A stretch of 22,476 nucleotides of DNA, taken from contig CAZKZI010000041.1 of NCBI GenBank assembly GCA_964557205.1, positions 1 to 22,476 on the forward strand. The letters are read 5' to 3'. Shown piece after piece: positions 1 to 7,470 of the stretch. Position numbers and translations under genes: made by a program. Each line of letters opens with the position of its first letter. Positions within the stretch are counted from its first letter, which is position 1. The notes beneath the pieces were generated by a model. It did no database searches. It was not told where the DNA came from and saw nothing but the letters and a program-made list of their open reading frames with translations. The DNA comes from JAQVQN01 sp964557205. Lineage in GTDB: Bacteria > Verrucomicrobiota > Kiritimatiellia > RFP12 > UBA1067.

Positions 1-225
1 TTCACGCGACTTCCGCTTGAATTTCTGGGTTAAAAACGCTATTCTTAAATTCAATTTTAAACCCCCATGATGGCACAGGTCGGAATAGGGGCAATCAGGT
101 AGTTAAAACGAGTTGGCTCAAAACTTACTGATTACGGGTCATTTTAGAGCGAATGACAAAGATGAACTGCCGGATTTGGGATGAAGCAGTTCTGGGGCTA
201 TTCACCCTGGTGCATGAGGAGTACG
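1..225. other. Non-coding leader upstream of the methyltransferase gene
   Basis: I see no convincing gene here. The first 65 bases are A+T-rich and hold a loose inverted repeat (GGGTTAAAA at 27-35 against TTTTAAACCC at 55-64). The remainder is the likely promoter and leader of the methyltransferase gene, but no clear sigma-70 promoter stands out. The only promoter-like string is the weak sigma-54-like match listed separately. Confidence 0.5.
114..129 (+). promoter_or_regulatory. Weak sigma-54-like -24/-12 match
   Basis: TGGCTC-N5-TTACT resembles the sigma-54 consensus TGGCAC-N5-TTGCW with correct spacing, but the -12 GC dinucleotide reads AC, which normally matters. It lies about 97 bp before the chosen ATG of the methyltransferase. 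It is listed only because a much better sigma-54 site occurs 3.4 kb away. Confidence 0.15.
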
Positions 226-951
226 ATGCTGAACACTAACAAAACAAACGTGACGCCCAAGGCGGCCCAGCCGTCGTGGCTCTCCATCATCCTGTTCCAC
301 GGCGTGGCCGTGACGGCCATTTTTGTGGTGCTGCTGCCGGTGGTGCTGTACCCGTGCACGCTGCCGTTTCACGGTAAAGCCGCGGGGGTGGTTCTCTTTG
401 TCGCGGTCTGCTTGGAGCGGATGTGGGCCATGTATTTCAGGCAGGGGCTGGGTCGCGTGTGCGACGGCGCGGGGCGGGACTGGACAGCGGTCGCCGTCGG
501 CTACGCATATGCGCTGACGCTGGGCGGTTCAGCCGTTGAGTTTTTGTTGCGTCGGAGCTTCCCGTGCATGGGGTTTGTCGTCGCCGGCGCGATGGTTTAC
601 GGAGTGGGCGTGACGTTGCGTTACTGGGCGTTTCATGTGCTCCGCAACCAGTGGCATGTGGACGTGTCCGACACGGGTGGTGTGCGTCATCTGGTGCGTG
701 AAGGCCCTTACCGGATCATGCGCCATCCGCTCTATCTCGGCGCCTGTCTGGAAATTGTCGGACTGCCGGTGTTTCTGGGCGCTTGGGGGGGGCTGCTTTT
801 CGGCACGCTGATTTTCATTCCGCTTGAAATCACCCGTGCCTATTACGAAGAGCGTTTTCTCGGCACACTGTTTGGGGCCGCCTACCGACAGTACAAAGAC
901 GAGGTCGGAGCGTTCTTCCCGCTACCCTTCAGGCCGCGCCGTCACCCGTAA
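226..951 (+). CDS. Isoprenylcysteine carboxyl methyltransferase (ICMT)-like membrane protein
   Basis: This 241-residue polytopic membrane protein has hydrophobic stretches at about residues 20-43, 52-70, 88-108, 113-132 and 175-200. The C-terminal part carries the signature of the ICMT/phospholipid methyltransferase fold: GPYRIMRHPLYLG at 160-172 and YYEERFLG near 207-213, which in the family form the SAM-binding and catalytic region. Family members methylate prenylcysteine, phospholipid head groups or other small hydrophobic acceptors; the acceptor here is unknown. The ATG at 226 is preferred over those at 181 and 214 because GAGGAG at 216-221 sits 4 nt before it. The last 23 bp overlap the convergent receiver-kinase gene. 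The gene may belong to the lipid-related neighbourhood or simply adjoin it. Confidence 0.8.
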   Translation: MLNTNKTNVTPKAAQPSWLSIILFHGVAVTAIFVVLLPVVLYPCTLPFHGKAAGVVLFVAVCLERMWAMYFRQGLGRVCDGAGRDWTAVAVGYAYALTLGGSAVEFLLRRSFPCMGFVVAGAMVYGVGVTLRYWAFHVLRNQWHVDVSDTGGVRHLVREGPYRIMRHPLYLGACLEIVGLPVFLGAWGGLLFGTLIFIPLEITRAYYEERFLGTLFGAAYRQYKDEVGAFFPLPFRPRRHP

Positions 952-2116
952 CCGCTACGGGACGTGGCAATTCAAGGGTAAACGTTGTCCCCGTGTTGAC
1001 GGTGCTTGCAACCGTCACAATGCCTCCGTGAACCTGCGCGACTTTTTGGGCGATAAAGAGTCCGAGTCCCATGCCGCCCAGTTTGCGCCGGGTGGTAAAG
1101 TCCGGGGAGAAAATGTTTTTCAGCGTCTCTTCTGGAATGCCGCACCCGTTATCCGACACGCTGATGCGGACCGATGTGTCGAGGACTTCCGAACACACAC
1201 GAAGCAACCCGTTGACGGCAGGCAGGGCGTGGATCGCATTTTGTATAAGGTTGTTGATGACGCGGGCGAGTTGCACGCGGTCGCCGAGCAGTTCGGCATC
1301 GCCGCCGAGGTGCTCGCACACGACCTGCGCGTGGATGGCTTGCGCCGCAGGTCGGCAGAGCTCCACACAGTAGCAGACAAACTCGCGGACAAGAAAGCGT
1401 GTTTGCAACTGGGGATTTTGCTGGATCAGATGCTGCCAGGCATCCAGCATTCCGACGCACTGCCGCATGGATTTTTCCAGCATATCAAGGCAACTGCCGA
1501 CTTCCGACGGGGTATCCGTTTGCCGTTGCTGCAACTCCTCGATTTCCATGCGCAGTTGGTTCGACGTGAGGGTGATGATTGTGAGAGTGTTGCGCAGGTC
1601 GTGGACAAACTCCGCAGAGGACTGTCCCAACTCTGCCAGCCGCTCTTTCCCCTGAAGTTCGTCAATGCGCTGGTCCAGCATATCTGCCTCGCTCAGCAGG
1701 CTGGCGCGTTTGCGCCGTAGGCGGGTCTGCTCAACGTGGTGTCGGACGGTGCGGCGCATCTCCGATGCGTCGAACGGTTTTTCCATGTAGTCACTCGCCT
1801 CGTGGCGGATCGCCTCCTGCGCCGTGCCCACGGCGGCAAAACCGGTCAGCATGATCACGGCCAGCTCCGAATCACGCGTGCGAATTTCGCGGAGTCCGTC
1901 GAGGCCGTCCCGTCCGGGCATACGGATGTCCATGATCACGGTGTCCGGCGATTGCTCGCGCATCAGTTTCATGCCGTTGCCGACCGTATCCGCGCACAGC
2001 ACGCGGTATTCATCCTTGAGAAGAAAACGTAGACTTTCGCGAGGGCCGAGTTCGTCGTCGATCACCAAAATGGTCGGAGGCGTGTCGGCCTGCTTCGTTT
2101 GTTCACAAAACATCAT
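929..2116 (-). CDS. Receiver-histidine kinase hybrid (REC-HisKA-HATPase)
   Basis: This 395-residue soluble protein has an N-terminal receiver at about 14-130 with the full acidic pocket: D20 and D21, phospho-acceptor D63 in IMDIRMPG, T91 and K113 in EKPFD. A short coiled linker (about 130-165) leads to a HisKA-type dimerisation region with the putative phospho-acceptor H172 in FVHDLRN. The ATPase domain has the N box near NLIQNAIHA (290-298), G1 DNGCGIP (322-328), F box IFSPDF and G2 GMGLGLF (348-354). There is no membrane segment, so input probably arrives by phosphorylation of its receiver by another kinase. The start is supported by AAAGGAG six nt before the ATG. It follows the FadL gene by 60 bp on the same strand and is probably co-transcribed with it. 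HDLRN departs slightly from the usual HExxN H-box. Confidence 0.92.
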   Translation of the reverse strand: MMFCEQTKQADTPPTILVIDDELGPRESLRFLLKDEYRVLCADTVGNGMKLMREQSPDTVIMDIRMPGRDGLDGLREIRTRDSELAVIMLTGFAAVGTAQEAIRHEASDYMEKPFDASEMRRTVRHHVEQTRLRRKRASLLSEADMLDQRIDELQGKERLAELGQSSAEFVHDLRNTLTIITLTSNQLRMEIEELQQRQTDTPSEVGSCLDMLEKSMRQCVGMLDAWQHLIQQNPQLQTRFLVREFVCYCVELCRPAAQAIHAQVVCEHLGGDAELLGDRVQLARVINNLIQNAIHALPAVNGLLRVCSEVLDTSVRISVSDNGCGIPEETLKNIFSPDFTTRRKLGGMGLGLFIAQKVAQVHGGIVTVASTVNTGTTFTLELPRPVAVTGDGAA

Positions 2117-2151
2117 GCAGACTCCTTTAAACCGTCGTGAGGGGGTGGGGG

Positions 2152-2173
2152 GTCCGCGCGCAAAGGCGCGGAC
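2152..2173 (-). other. Hairpin between the fadL-like gene and the receiver-kinase gene
   Basis: A perfect 8-bp inverted repeat (GTCCGCGC / GCGCGGAC) with a 6-nt loop lies 3 nt past the fadL stop codon. On the transcribed minus strand it is followed by a C-rich stretch, not a T run, so it is not a standard intrinsic terminator. It could stabilise the upstream porin message or partly attenuate expression of the downstream kinase. Confidence 0.45.
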
Positions 2174-2176
2174 GGG

Positions 2177-3403
2177 TTAAAAGGCATAGGTGTAGGTCAG
2201 CGCGGCAAGATGGCCTTGGAGTTCATACTCGCACTGTTTGTAAAGCGGGTTTTGGTTGGCATGGACGCTGCGTTTGTCGAAGATTCCGAGAGCGTAGGCG
2301 ATGTCAATGGCGTGGTGACCGTGCTGATATCCGAGGCCGACACTGACCATAGACTGGTCGACATCAAGCGCGGTGGGCGTGAACGTTGAGTCCGGTATCG
2401 GGCTCTGTAGGTAAATGTAGCCCGCACGCAGCGTCCAGTCGCGCGCGAAACGCCACTCGGGTCCGATGCCGAACGTCCAGGTGTCGTCCCAGTTCTGCGG
2501 GGTGTTGCTAAGCCCCATCATGCCGACCAGCGGTCTGTTGGCGCCCGCGTCAATGGCCATCGTCTTGTTGCGCGAATACTGGAGCCATTCGATATCCGCT
2601 TCGATGCGCACCGTTTCCGTGAGCTGTATGCCGTAGCCGAGTGCCACAATCGTCGGGAATTTGAAGGTGGTCTCAATATCGCTCGAGGCTACCGCCGGCG
2701 AGGGGATTTCGGTGGTTTTCAGCTCACCGTCAAACTTCAGGTCAAACGGTGAACGGTAGGTCAGGGCCAGACGCTGGTTGTCTGTGACTTGCCATGTGAT
2801 GCCGAGGTTTCCGCCCACGGCATATCCGTCCGCGTCGGCGGTCATGCGGCTCCGGGGGGAGAACGGAGCCAACTGACGGAATTGGAGGCGCCCGTAGTAC
2901 ATGTCAAGACCGGCGCCGATCGAAACGGAATCCGAGACGCGCCACGCCAAGGCGGGGGAGAGATCCGTCACCATCATCTGGCTGTACACGGGGGCCGCAT
3001 AACGGAGTGCCCCGTTGGAGTCCCACTGCGTCTGGCGACCGAAGGGGACATGCAGGCCGAGCCCCAACGCCAAATCCGTGTCCTTCAGCGGCCAGGCGAG
3101 GGCAAACGCGGGCAACATGCTCCACGGCCTCTCCGTCTCCGTGTTTCCCAAGATGCCGCTGTAGTCGGAGTGACTGTACCCGACCAGCACGGAGAGTTGC
3201 ACCTCGCGCGACGGGACGTCAACCAAATTGGCCGGGTTGTAAAACACCGCCGACGCGTCGTCAACCCAAACGATGTTCTTGCCCGCTTTACCCAGCGCGG
3301 CCGCCGTGTCAGGAGGGTTGCGATAACCATCCGCATATACGGCTTGCGCCCCAAGGACTGCCGCAACTAAAAAGAAAACTCTTAAAAAGCTCAATCGTGT
3401 CAT
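2177..3403 (-). CDS. FadL/OmpP1/TodX-family outer-membrane transport protein
   Basis: The chosen start gives a 408-residue precursor. MTRLSFLRVFFLVAAVLGAQA at the N-terminus is a typical Sec signal peptide with likely cleavage after the VYA at residue 24. The mature part begins with the FadL-type plug region, including AVFYNPANL at about 52-60 (NPA motif). A long run of alternating beta-strand patterns follows, ending in a C-terminal aromatic residue (TYTYAF) typical of outer-membrane barrels. Members of the family let long-chain fatty acids or aromatic hydrocarbons cross the outer membrane; the ligand here is not evident. An upstream ATG at 3466 would add 21 residues before the signal peptide and falls at the predicted sigma-54 transcription start, so it is unlikely. 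A GGGAG sequence lies about 10 nt before the ATG at 3403. It is probably the first gene of an operon with the receiver-kinase. Confidence 0.93.
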   Translation of the reverse strand: MTRLSFLRVFFLVAAVLGAQAVYADGYRNPPDTAAALGKAGKNIVWVDDASAVFYNPANLVDVPSREVQLSVLVGYSHSDYSGILGNTETERPWSMLPAFALAWPLKDTDLALGLGLHVPFGRQTQWDSNGALRYAAPVYSQMMVTDLSPALAWRVSDSVSIGAGLDMYYGRLQFRQLAPFSPRSRMTADADGYAVGGNLGITWQVTDNQRLALTYRSPFDLKFDGELKTTEIPSPAVASSDIETTFKFPTIVALGYGIQLTETVRIEADIEWLQYSRNKTMAIDAGANRPLVGMMGLSNTPQNWDDTWTFGIGPEWRFARDWTLRAGYIYLQSPIPDSTFTPTALDVDQSMVSVGLGYQHGHHAIDIAYALGIFDKRSVHANQNPLYKQCEYELQGHLAALTYTYAF

Positions 3404-3433
3404 AGATAATGATCTCCCATGCCATATGCAGGT

Positions 3434-3448
3434 TGTACAATTTTGAAC
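3434..3448 (+). promoter_or_regulatory. Third copy of the half-site, in the fadL leader
   Basis: TGTACAATTTTGAAC matches the right arm of the upstream inverted repeat (3625-3639) at 13 of 15 positions. It lies between the predicted sigma-54 transcription start and the fadL ATG. A regulator bound here would sit on the transcribed leader, so it may act as a repressor site or aid looping. A shorter, gapped relative (TGTACATTGAA) occurs at 3550-3560. Confidence 0.4.
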
Positions 3449-3472
3449 CGATTTGTGATTCCTCATCTAATA

Positions 3473-3488
3473 AGCACCACTCGTGCCA
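3473..3488 (-). promoter_or_regulatory. Sigma-54 (-24/-12) promoter for the fadL-like gene
   Basis: Read on the minus strand the sequence is TGGCACGAGTGGTGCT. It matches the consensus TGGCAC-N5-TTGCW at every position but one (G for the first T of TTGC), and the GG and GC dinucleotides have the required 10-nt spacing. Transcription would start near 3462, leaving a leader of about 60 nt before the ATG at 3403. A sigma-54 activator of the NtrC type is encoded 6 kb away in the divergent operon. Confidence 0.7.
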
Positions 3489-3575
3489 CATAGGCGGAGA
3501 CTCAACTTCAGAGGTCATAATGCGGCTTTACCGCTGAAACGAAGCCCCCTGTACATTGAATCGCCTTGCAAGGGT

Positions 3576-3639
3576 GTTCAAAAACGTACACTCTTGCGGA
3601 CTTCCCGCCTGCGGCCGCACTGGGCGTACATTTTTGAAC
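3576..3639. promoter_or_regulatory. 64-bp imperfect inverted repeat, likely activator-binding (enhancer) site
   Basis: The outer arms are GTTCAAAAACGTACA (3576-3590) and CGTACATTTTTGAAC (3625-3639), complementary at 13 of 15 positions. Nested inside are TGCGG (3594-3598) and CCGCA (3614-3618), next to the palindrome TGCGGCCGCA. The centre is about 145 bp upstream of the predicted fadL transcription start, within the usual distance of NtrC-type enhancers. The right arm also contains the -35 box of the candidate promoter for the plus-strand operon. Binding by the NtrC-type regulator is an inference. Confidence 0.5.
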
Positions 3640-3662
3640 TTTGATGTGGACAACGCTATGAA
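3634..3662 (+). promoter_or_regulatory. Candidate sigma-70 promoter of the ketosynthase-kinase-regulator operon
   Basis: TTGAAC (3634-3639), a 17-nt spacer and TATGAA (3657-3662) give 4/6 matches in each box. Transcription would start near 3669, about 20 nt before the ATG at 3689. The -35 box is inside the right arm of the inverted repeat, so occupancy of the repeat could block it. Confidence 0.45.
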
Positions 3663-3688
3663 CTGGTGCGAAAATAACAGCCAAGTTC

Positions 3689-4957
3689 ATGAATCAGGCC
3701 TATCAAAATGATGACCGCCGTGTCGTTGTCACCGGAATTGGTGTGGTGGCGGCCAATGGTATAGGGGTGGCCGACTTTTGGAAAACCCTAGTTGCGGGGC
3801 AGTCTGGGGTTGGGCCGATCACGTTGTTCGACGCTTCCAAGTTGCCGAACCGCATTGCCGCCGAGGTCAAGGGGTTCGCCCCCAAGATACATCTGCCGCC
3901 GTCAGTCAAATGGAAACGTATGGGTCGGCATACGCATTTTGCCTTGGCCGCATTGGACATGGCGGTGGTGGACGCGGGGTTGGGTGACACCGTCGCGGAT
4001 GCCGTTCACCCTGTGAGCGTCACCATGGGTGTCAGCACCAGCGCTATCGATGTGGTCGAGGTAGCGGTGCATGGCGTGGGCAAGGGGGCAGCGGACAGGT
4101 TGCGGCCGTGGTTAGTCTGGGCCTCACAACCGCATGCCGTGTCTGCCACGTTAGCCGAATATCTGGGTGTGCAGGTGGCTTTCCGGACAGTGGCGACGGC
4201 GTGCAAGGCCGGGGCGGATGCGGTGCTTGTGGCTGCCGCCTCGATCCGTACCGGGGCGGCGGACATAGCCATTGCCGGCGGTGCCGATGCGCCGATCACC
4301 TCTTCCACTTGTGCCGCCTTCAGTGCGGGTCGTATGCTCTCTGGCCGCAACGATGCCCCGCAACAGGCCAGCCGCCCCTTTGACCGTGACCGTGACGGCG
4401 GTGTGTTCGGTGAAGGTGCGGGGGTTATGGTGCTTGAAAGCCTCGCTCACGCGCGTGCCCGCGGGGCACGCATCTGGCTTGAAATATGTGGTGGCGCGAC
4501 GCATTCGGATGCGTTCGGTATGCCGGCGGGAGATGGGTTGGGAGCGTGTATGACGCTGGCCTTGGCCAACGCGCGGCTGAGCGGGGATGCGATCGACTAT
4601 GTGTGCGCGCACGGGCCGAGTGACCCGGTCATTGACCGCGTGGAGACAACCATGATCCGCAACACGTTCGGTCGCCATGCCTACCGCATTCCGGTCTCGT
4701 CCATCAAAGGGGTCACCGGCAATCCGCTTGCGGCTGCGGGCCCCATGGAACTGATCGCCTGCGCGCTCGCGATGCGCGATGACCTGATTCCTCCCACGGC
4801 CAACTACACGACGCCCGATCCGGCGTGTGATCTCGATTACGTGCCGCACGCGCGGCGGACGCGGATCGAACATGCACTCCTCAACGTACACGGCATGGGC
4901 GGCGGCAACACCACGCTCATCGTCCGCAGACCCCCGACACGACAAACCTCTTCATAA
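3689..4957 (+). CDS. FabF-like beta-ketoacyl synthase with an altered active site
   Basis: This 422-residue protein has the thiolase fold of KAS I/II enzymes, which join malonyl-ACP to an acyl chain by decarboxylative condensation. Landmarks: RRVVVTGIGVVAANG at 10-23; nucleophile C172 in VATACKAGADA; SRPFDRDRDGGVFGEGAGV at 228-246; first histidine H308 in YVCAHGPSD; K340 in SSIKGVTGN; and a C-terminal Gly-rich loop GMGGGNTTL. The second catalytic histidine of the usual TGH motif is Asn here (N345, codon AAT), so the triad reads Cys-His-Asn. It is a solitary ketosynthase: no ACP, reductase or acyltransferase is nearby, and it heads a signalling operon. It could make a signalling lipid, modify an acyl substrate, or serve as an acyl-binding sensor. 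No good ribosome-binding site precedes the ATG, but it is the only plausible start before residue 79. Confidence 0.9.
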   Translation: MNQAYQNDDRRVVVTGIGVVAANGIGVADFWKTLVAGQSGVGPITLFDASKLPNRIAAEVKGFAPKIHLPPSVKWKRMGRHTHFALAALDMAVVDAGLGDTVADAVHPVSVTMGVSTSAIDVVEVAVHGVGKGAADRLRPWLVWASQPHAVSATLAEYLGVQVAFRTVATACKAGADAVLVAAASIRTGAADIAIAGGADAPITSSTCAAFSAGRMLSGRNDAPQQASRPFDRDRDGGVFGEGAGVMVLESLAHARARGARIWLEICGGATHSDAFGMPAGDGLGACMTLALANARLSGDAIDYVCAHGPSDPVIDRVETTMIRNTFGRHAYRIPVSSIKGVTGNPLAAAGPMELIACALAMRDDLIPPTANYTTPDPACDLDYVPHARRTRIEHALLNVHGMGGGNTTLIVRRPPTRQTSS

Positions 4958-4962
4958 TCACG

Positions 4963-7470
4963 TTGCCTTTTGTTGTCGCGATCAACCTGTTGTTGGGTGC
5001 AGTGGTACTCTTCACTCATGTGCGCCGGTTGGCCAACCGCGTGTTCGCCATTCTTTCGCTCATGATCGCCCTCTGGCTGTCCTGCCAATATTTCGGAGTG
5101 ACAGTGGTGAGCGAGGTATGGCTGGCGTTCTGGATCCGGCAAGCCTGCGCCACGAGCGTGTTTATCCCTTTGTTCTTCCATCTGCTGCATGGCGCGGTGG
5201 CGCAACCTGCGGAAACGCTTCTCCGCCTGATGCGCCGCTCGTGGCCGTGGGTGGCGGCGACGAGCGCCACAGCCGTTCTATGCCAGACCCGGTTCTTTCT
5301 CATTGGCGCGTATCTATCGAATGTGGCCGACGCGCTTCCGGAACCGGTCTACGGGGGCGGGTTTGTATGGTTCGTCGTCTTCTGGATTGTGTTTGTTGCG
5401 GCTTTGGTGTGGAACTTTTTTCGCTCGTTGGCGCGTGCGGAAGGGGTCTGCCGCATGGAGTTGCAGGTCATGGCACTCGGCTCGTTTTTCGGGCTCGTCC
5501 CCGGTGTCATGATCGTGTTGGTCATCCCTCTGCTCACGGGATCCTCGCAAAGCGCGCGGTTCACACCGGTCGCGGTTGTGATCTGGCACAGTGTGATTGC
5601 CTACGGGATTGCGACCCGCCACATCATGGGTATCGGCGAATTCTTGCGGCGTACCATCACGGTTGTGTTTCTGGTGGGCTTCCTGACGGTACTGTATATC
5701 CTCGCTTTTCACCTCGTGCAAAGCCTGCCTTTGGCTGTGGGCGACAGGCAGAAGACCGTAGCCCATGTGGTCGCCGCCATTGTGGTTGCGCTGACCCTCG
5801 CGCCGGCGAACGCCTTCCTCCGGCGTGGGGCGGACCGCCTGTTTGATGACGGGCATGACGAGCTGTCCCGCCTGTTGCACAAAGGAGGCGATCTGGCGCG
5901 ATCCATCACGACTGTTGACACGTTGTTCCATGATTTCAGCCGCTTGTTGCAGGAGTCGCTCGAGCTTTCCCATGTGTGTGTCTACTTGCGCTCCGGGTCG
6001 CGTTTTGTGTTGCACACGCGCATGGGCGCGGTCGAGGGTGCCAAGGAGGTCGGCGAGACAGACCCGTTGCTGTACGCCTTGCAGGCTGAGCGCTATCCTC
6101 TTTTGCGCGACGTGCTGCGGCGTGCCGGAGGCACACCGTTGCAAAGGAAGGCTGAGCGTTCTCTGACCCGGTTGGAAGCCGAGGCGGCCGTCGCCTTGCA
6201 CTCCAAGAACGAGCTGGTCGGTTTTCTGCTTCTCGGTCACCGTCAGAACGGGCGGATTTTCGGCAGGCGCGAGGAGGACGCGCTGATGTTCCTTGGGGGT
6301 CAAATGGGGATTGCGATCGAGAACGCCACGCTCTACACGCATCTACAGGATTCGCGAATTTATAACGAAGTTCTGCTCGATAACCTCGTGACGGGTGTCG
6401 TCGCCGCAGATACGGAGGGACGCGTCACCGTTTGCAACCGCGAAGCCCAACGCATTTTGCGTTTGGTCGGAACCGATACGATCATCGGTCGGCCTGCCGC
6501 CGAAATTCTGCCTGAACCGATGTGGGGTGAGCTGCACGCCAGCCTCGTTTCGGGCTGGGACGTGCGCGACCGGGATCTGGTACTGCGGCCGCAGGCGCCC
6601 GATGAGCAGTCCGTACGTTTCGCAACCGCCGTGTTTGGCGGAGAGGGGCGCATCGCATCGGGTGTGTTGCTGGTGGTGCAGGACACCTCCGCGATCCGCA
6701 AGCTAGAGGAACAGGTCAGGCGCAGCGACCGGCTGGCGAGTATCGGCACACTGGCTGCCGAGATGGCTCACGAGATCAAAAACCCGCTGGTCTGCCTCAA
6801 AACGTTTATCCAACTGCTGCCCACTCAATACGACGATCCTGACTTCCGCAACACCTTCACCCCGTTGCTCGGGAACGAAGTCGAACGCATCAACGCGATC
6901 GTCTCTCAACTGCTTAATTTCTCCAGGCCGGTGAAACCCATGCTCGTCCCCTTGTCGCTGCATGCCGTGCTGGATGCCGCTTGGCAACTGTCCACCCAGC
7001 AGATCAAAACCAAAGGGCTTATGTTCGAGAGCCATTATCACGCTGGGCGAGACCGCCTGCTCGGCGATCATTGTCTGCTCGGCCAAGTGTTTCTGAATTT
7101 GTTTCTGAACGGCATCGACGCGACGGAAAGCGGTGGCACACTGACGGTCTCGACGAACACCATAGACCGGTCGGGTCAGCCTTGGCGCCACGGAATGCAG
7201 GAAGCCGACGCGTGGATCGAGGTGCGGGTAAGCGATACCGGCCGCGGTATTGCGCCAGAGGACCGAGAACGGATATTTGACCCCTTTTTCACAACCAAAG
7301 ACACAGGCACCGGTCTTGGGCTTTCGGTCGCACACGGGATCATTCTGGAACATCAGGGTGTGATCGATGTGGAGAGCGTCCCCGGAATAGGCACGTGTTT
7401 CCGCGTGTTGTTGCCGCTGCTTGCCGACGCAAGCGGAAACGATGATCAGGAAAAAGAAGGAGCGGTATGA
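4963..7470 (+). CDS. Membrane histidine kinase: multi-TM sensor, GAF, PAS, HisKA, HATPase
   Basis: This protein has 835 residues, starting at a TTG 5 nt after the ketosynthase stop. No Shine-Dalgarno is seen, so translational coupling is likely. About seven to nine membrane helices occupy residues 1-285, resembling the polytopic N-termini of PrsK-like and 7TM kinases. A GAF domain (about 315-460) and a PAS domain (about 465-578) follow. The kinase core has the H-box AEMAHEIKNPL with phospho-acceptor H603, N box FLNGIDA (714-720), G1 SDTGRGI (757-763), F box IFDPFFTTK and G2 GTGLGLS (782-788). The sensor would lie in the inner membrane. With the porin and ketosynthase nearby, a membrane-soluble or acyl ligand is plausible but unproven. 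The core is closely similar in pattern to the next kinase, suggesting duplication. The stop overlaps the next ATG (ATGA). Confidence 0.92.
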   Translation: MPFVVAINLLLGAVVLFTHVRRLANRVFAILSLMIALWLSCQYFGVTVVSEVWLAFWIRQACATSVFIPLFFHLLHGAVAQPAETLLRLMRRSWPWVAATSATAVLCQTRFFLIGAYLSNVADALPEPVYGGGFVWFVVFWIVFVAALVWNFFRSLARAEGVCRMELQVMALGSFFGLVPGVMIVLVIPLLTGSSQSARFTPVAVVIWHSVIAYGIATRHIMGIGEFLRRTITVVFLVGFLTVLYILAFHLVQSLPLAVGDRQKTVAHVVAAIVVALTLAPANAFLRRGADRLFDDGHDELSRLLHKGGDLARSITTVDTLFHDFSRLLQESLELSHVCVYLRSGSRFVLHTRMGAVEGAKEVGETDPLLYALQAERYPLLRDVLRRAGGTPLQRKAERSLTRLEAEAAVALHSKNELVGFLLLGHRQNGRIFGRREEDALMFLGGQMGIAIENATLYTHLQDSRIYNEVLLDNLVTGVVAADTEGRVTVCNREAQRILRLVGTDTIIGRPAAEILPEPMWGELHASLVSGWDVRDRDLVLRPQAPDEQSVRFATAVFGGEGRIASGVLLVVQDTSAIRKLEEQVRRSDRLASIGTLAAEMAHEIKNPLVCLKTFIQLLPTQYDDPDFRNTFTPLLGNEVERINAIVSQLLNFSRPVKPMLVPLSLHAVLDAAWQLSTQQIKTKGLMFESHYHAGRDRLLGDHCLLGQVFLNLFLNGIDATESGGTLTVSTNTIDRSGQPWRHGMQEADAWIEVRVSDTGRGIAPEDRERIFDPFFTTKDTGTGLGLSVAHGIILEHQGVIDVESVPGIGTCFRVLLPLLADASGNDDQEKEGAV

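Noticed and set aside
62..90. TGGCAC at 71-76 as a sigma-54 -24 element
   Set aside because: No GC dinucleotide occurs at the required 10-nt spacing.
824..1720. 298-codon open frame on the plus strand
   Set aside because: It lies opposite the receiver-kinase gene, has no recognisable domain, and its frame mirrors the codon bias of the kinase.
3508..3690. 60-codon minus-strand open frame in the divergent control region
   Set aside because: It spans the inverted repeat and both candidate promoters, has no family resemblance, and has no good ribosome-binding site.
4151..4945. 264-codon minus-strand open frame opposite the ketosynthase
   Set aside because: It is rich in Arg and His with no domain; it is a shadow of a clear family member on the other strand.
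5314..6342. 342-codon minus-strand open frame inside the membrane kinase
   Set aside because: Low-complexity, Gln/Arg/His-rich translation with no family signature; the plus-strand kinase is unambiguous.
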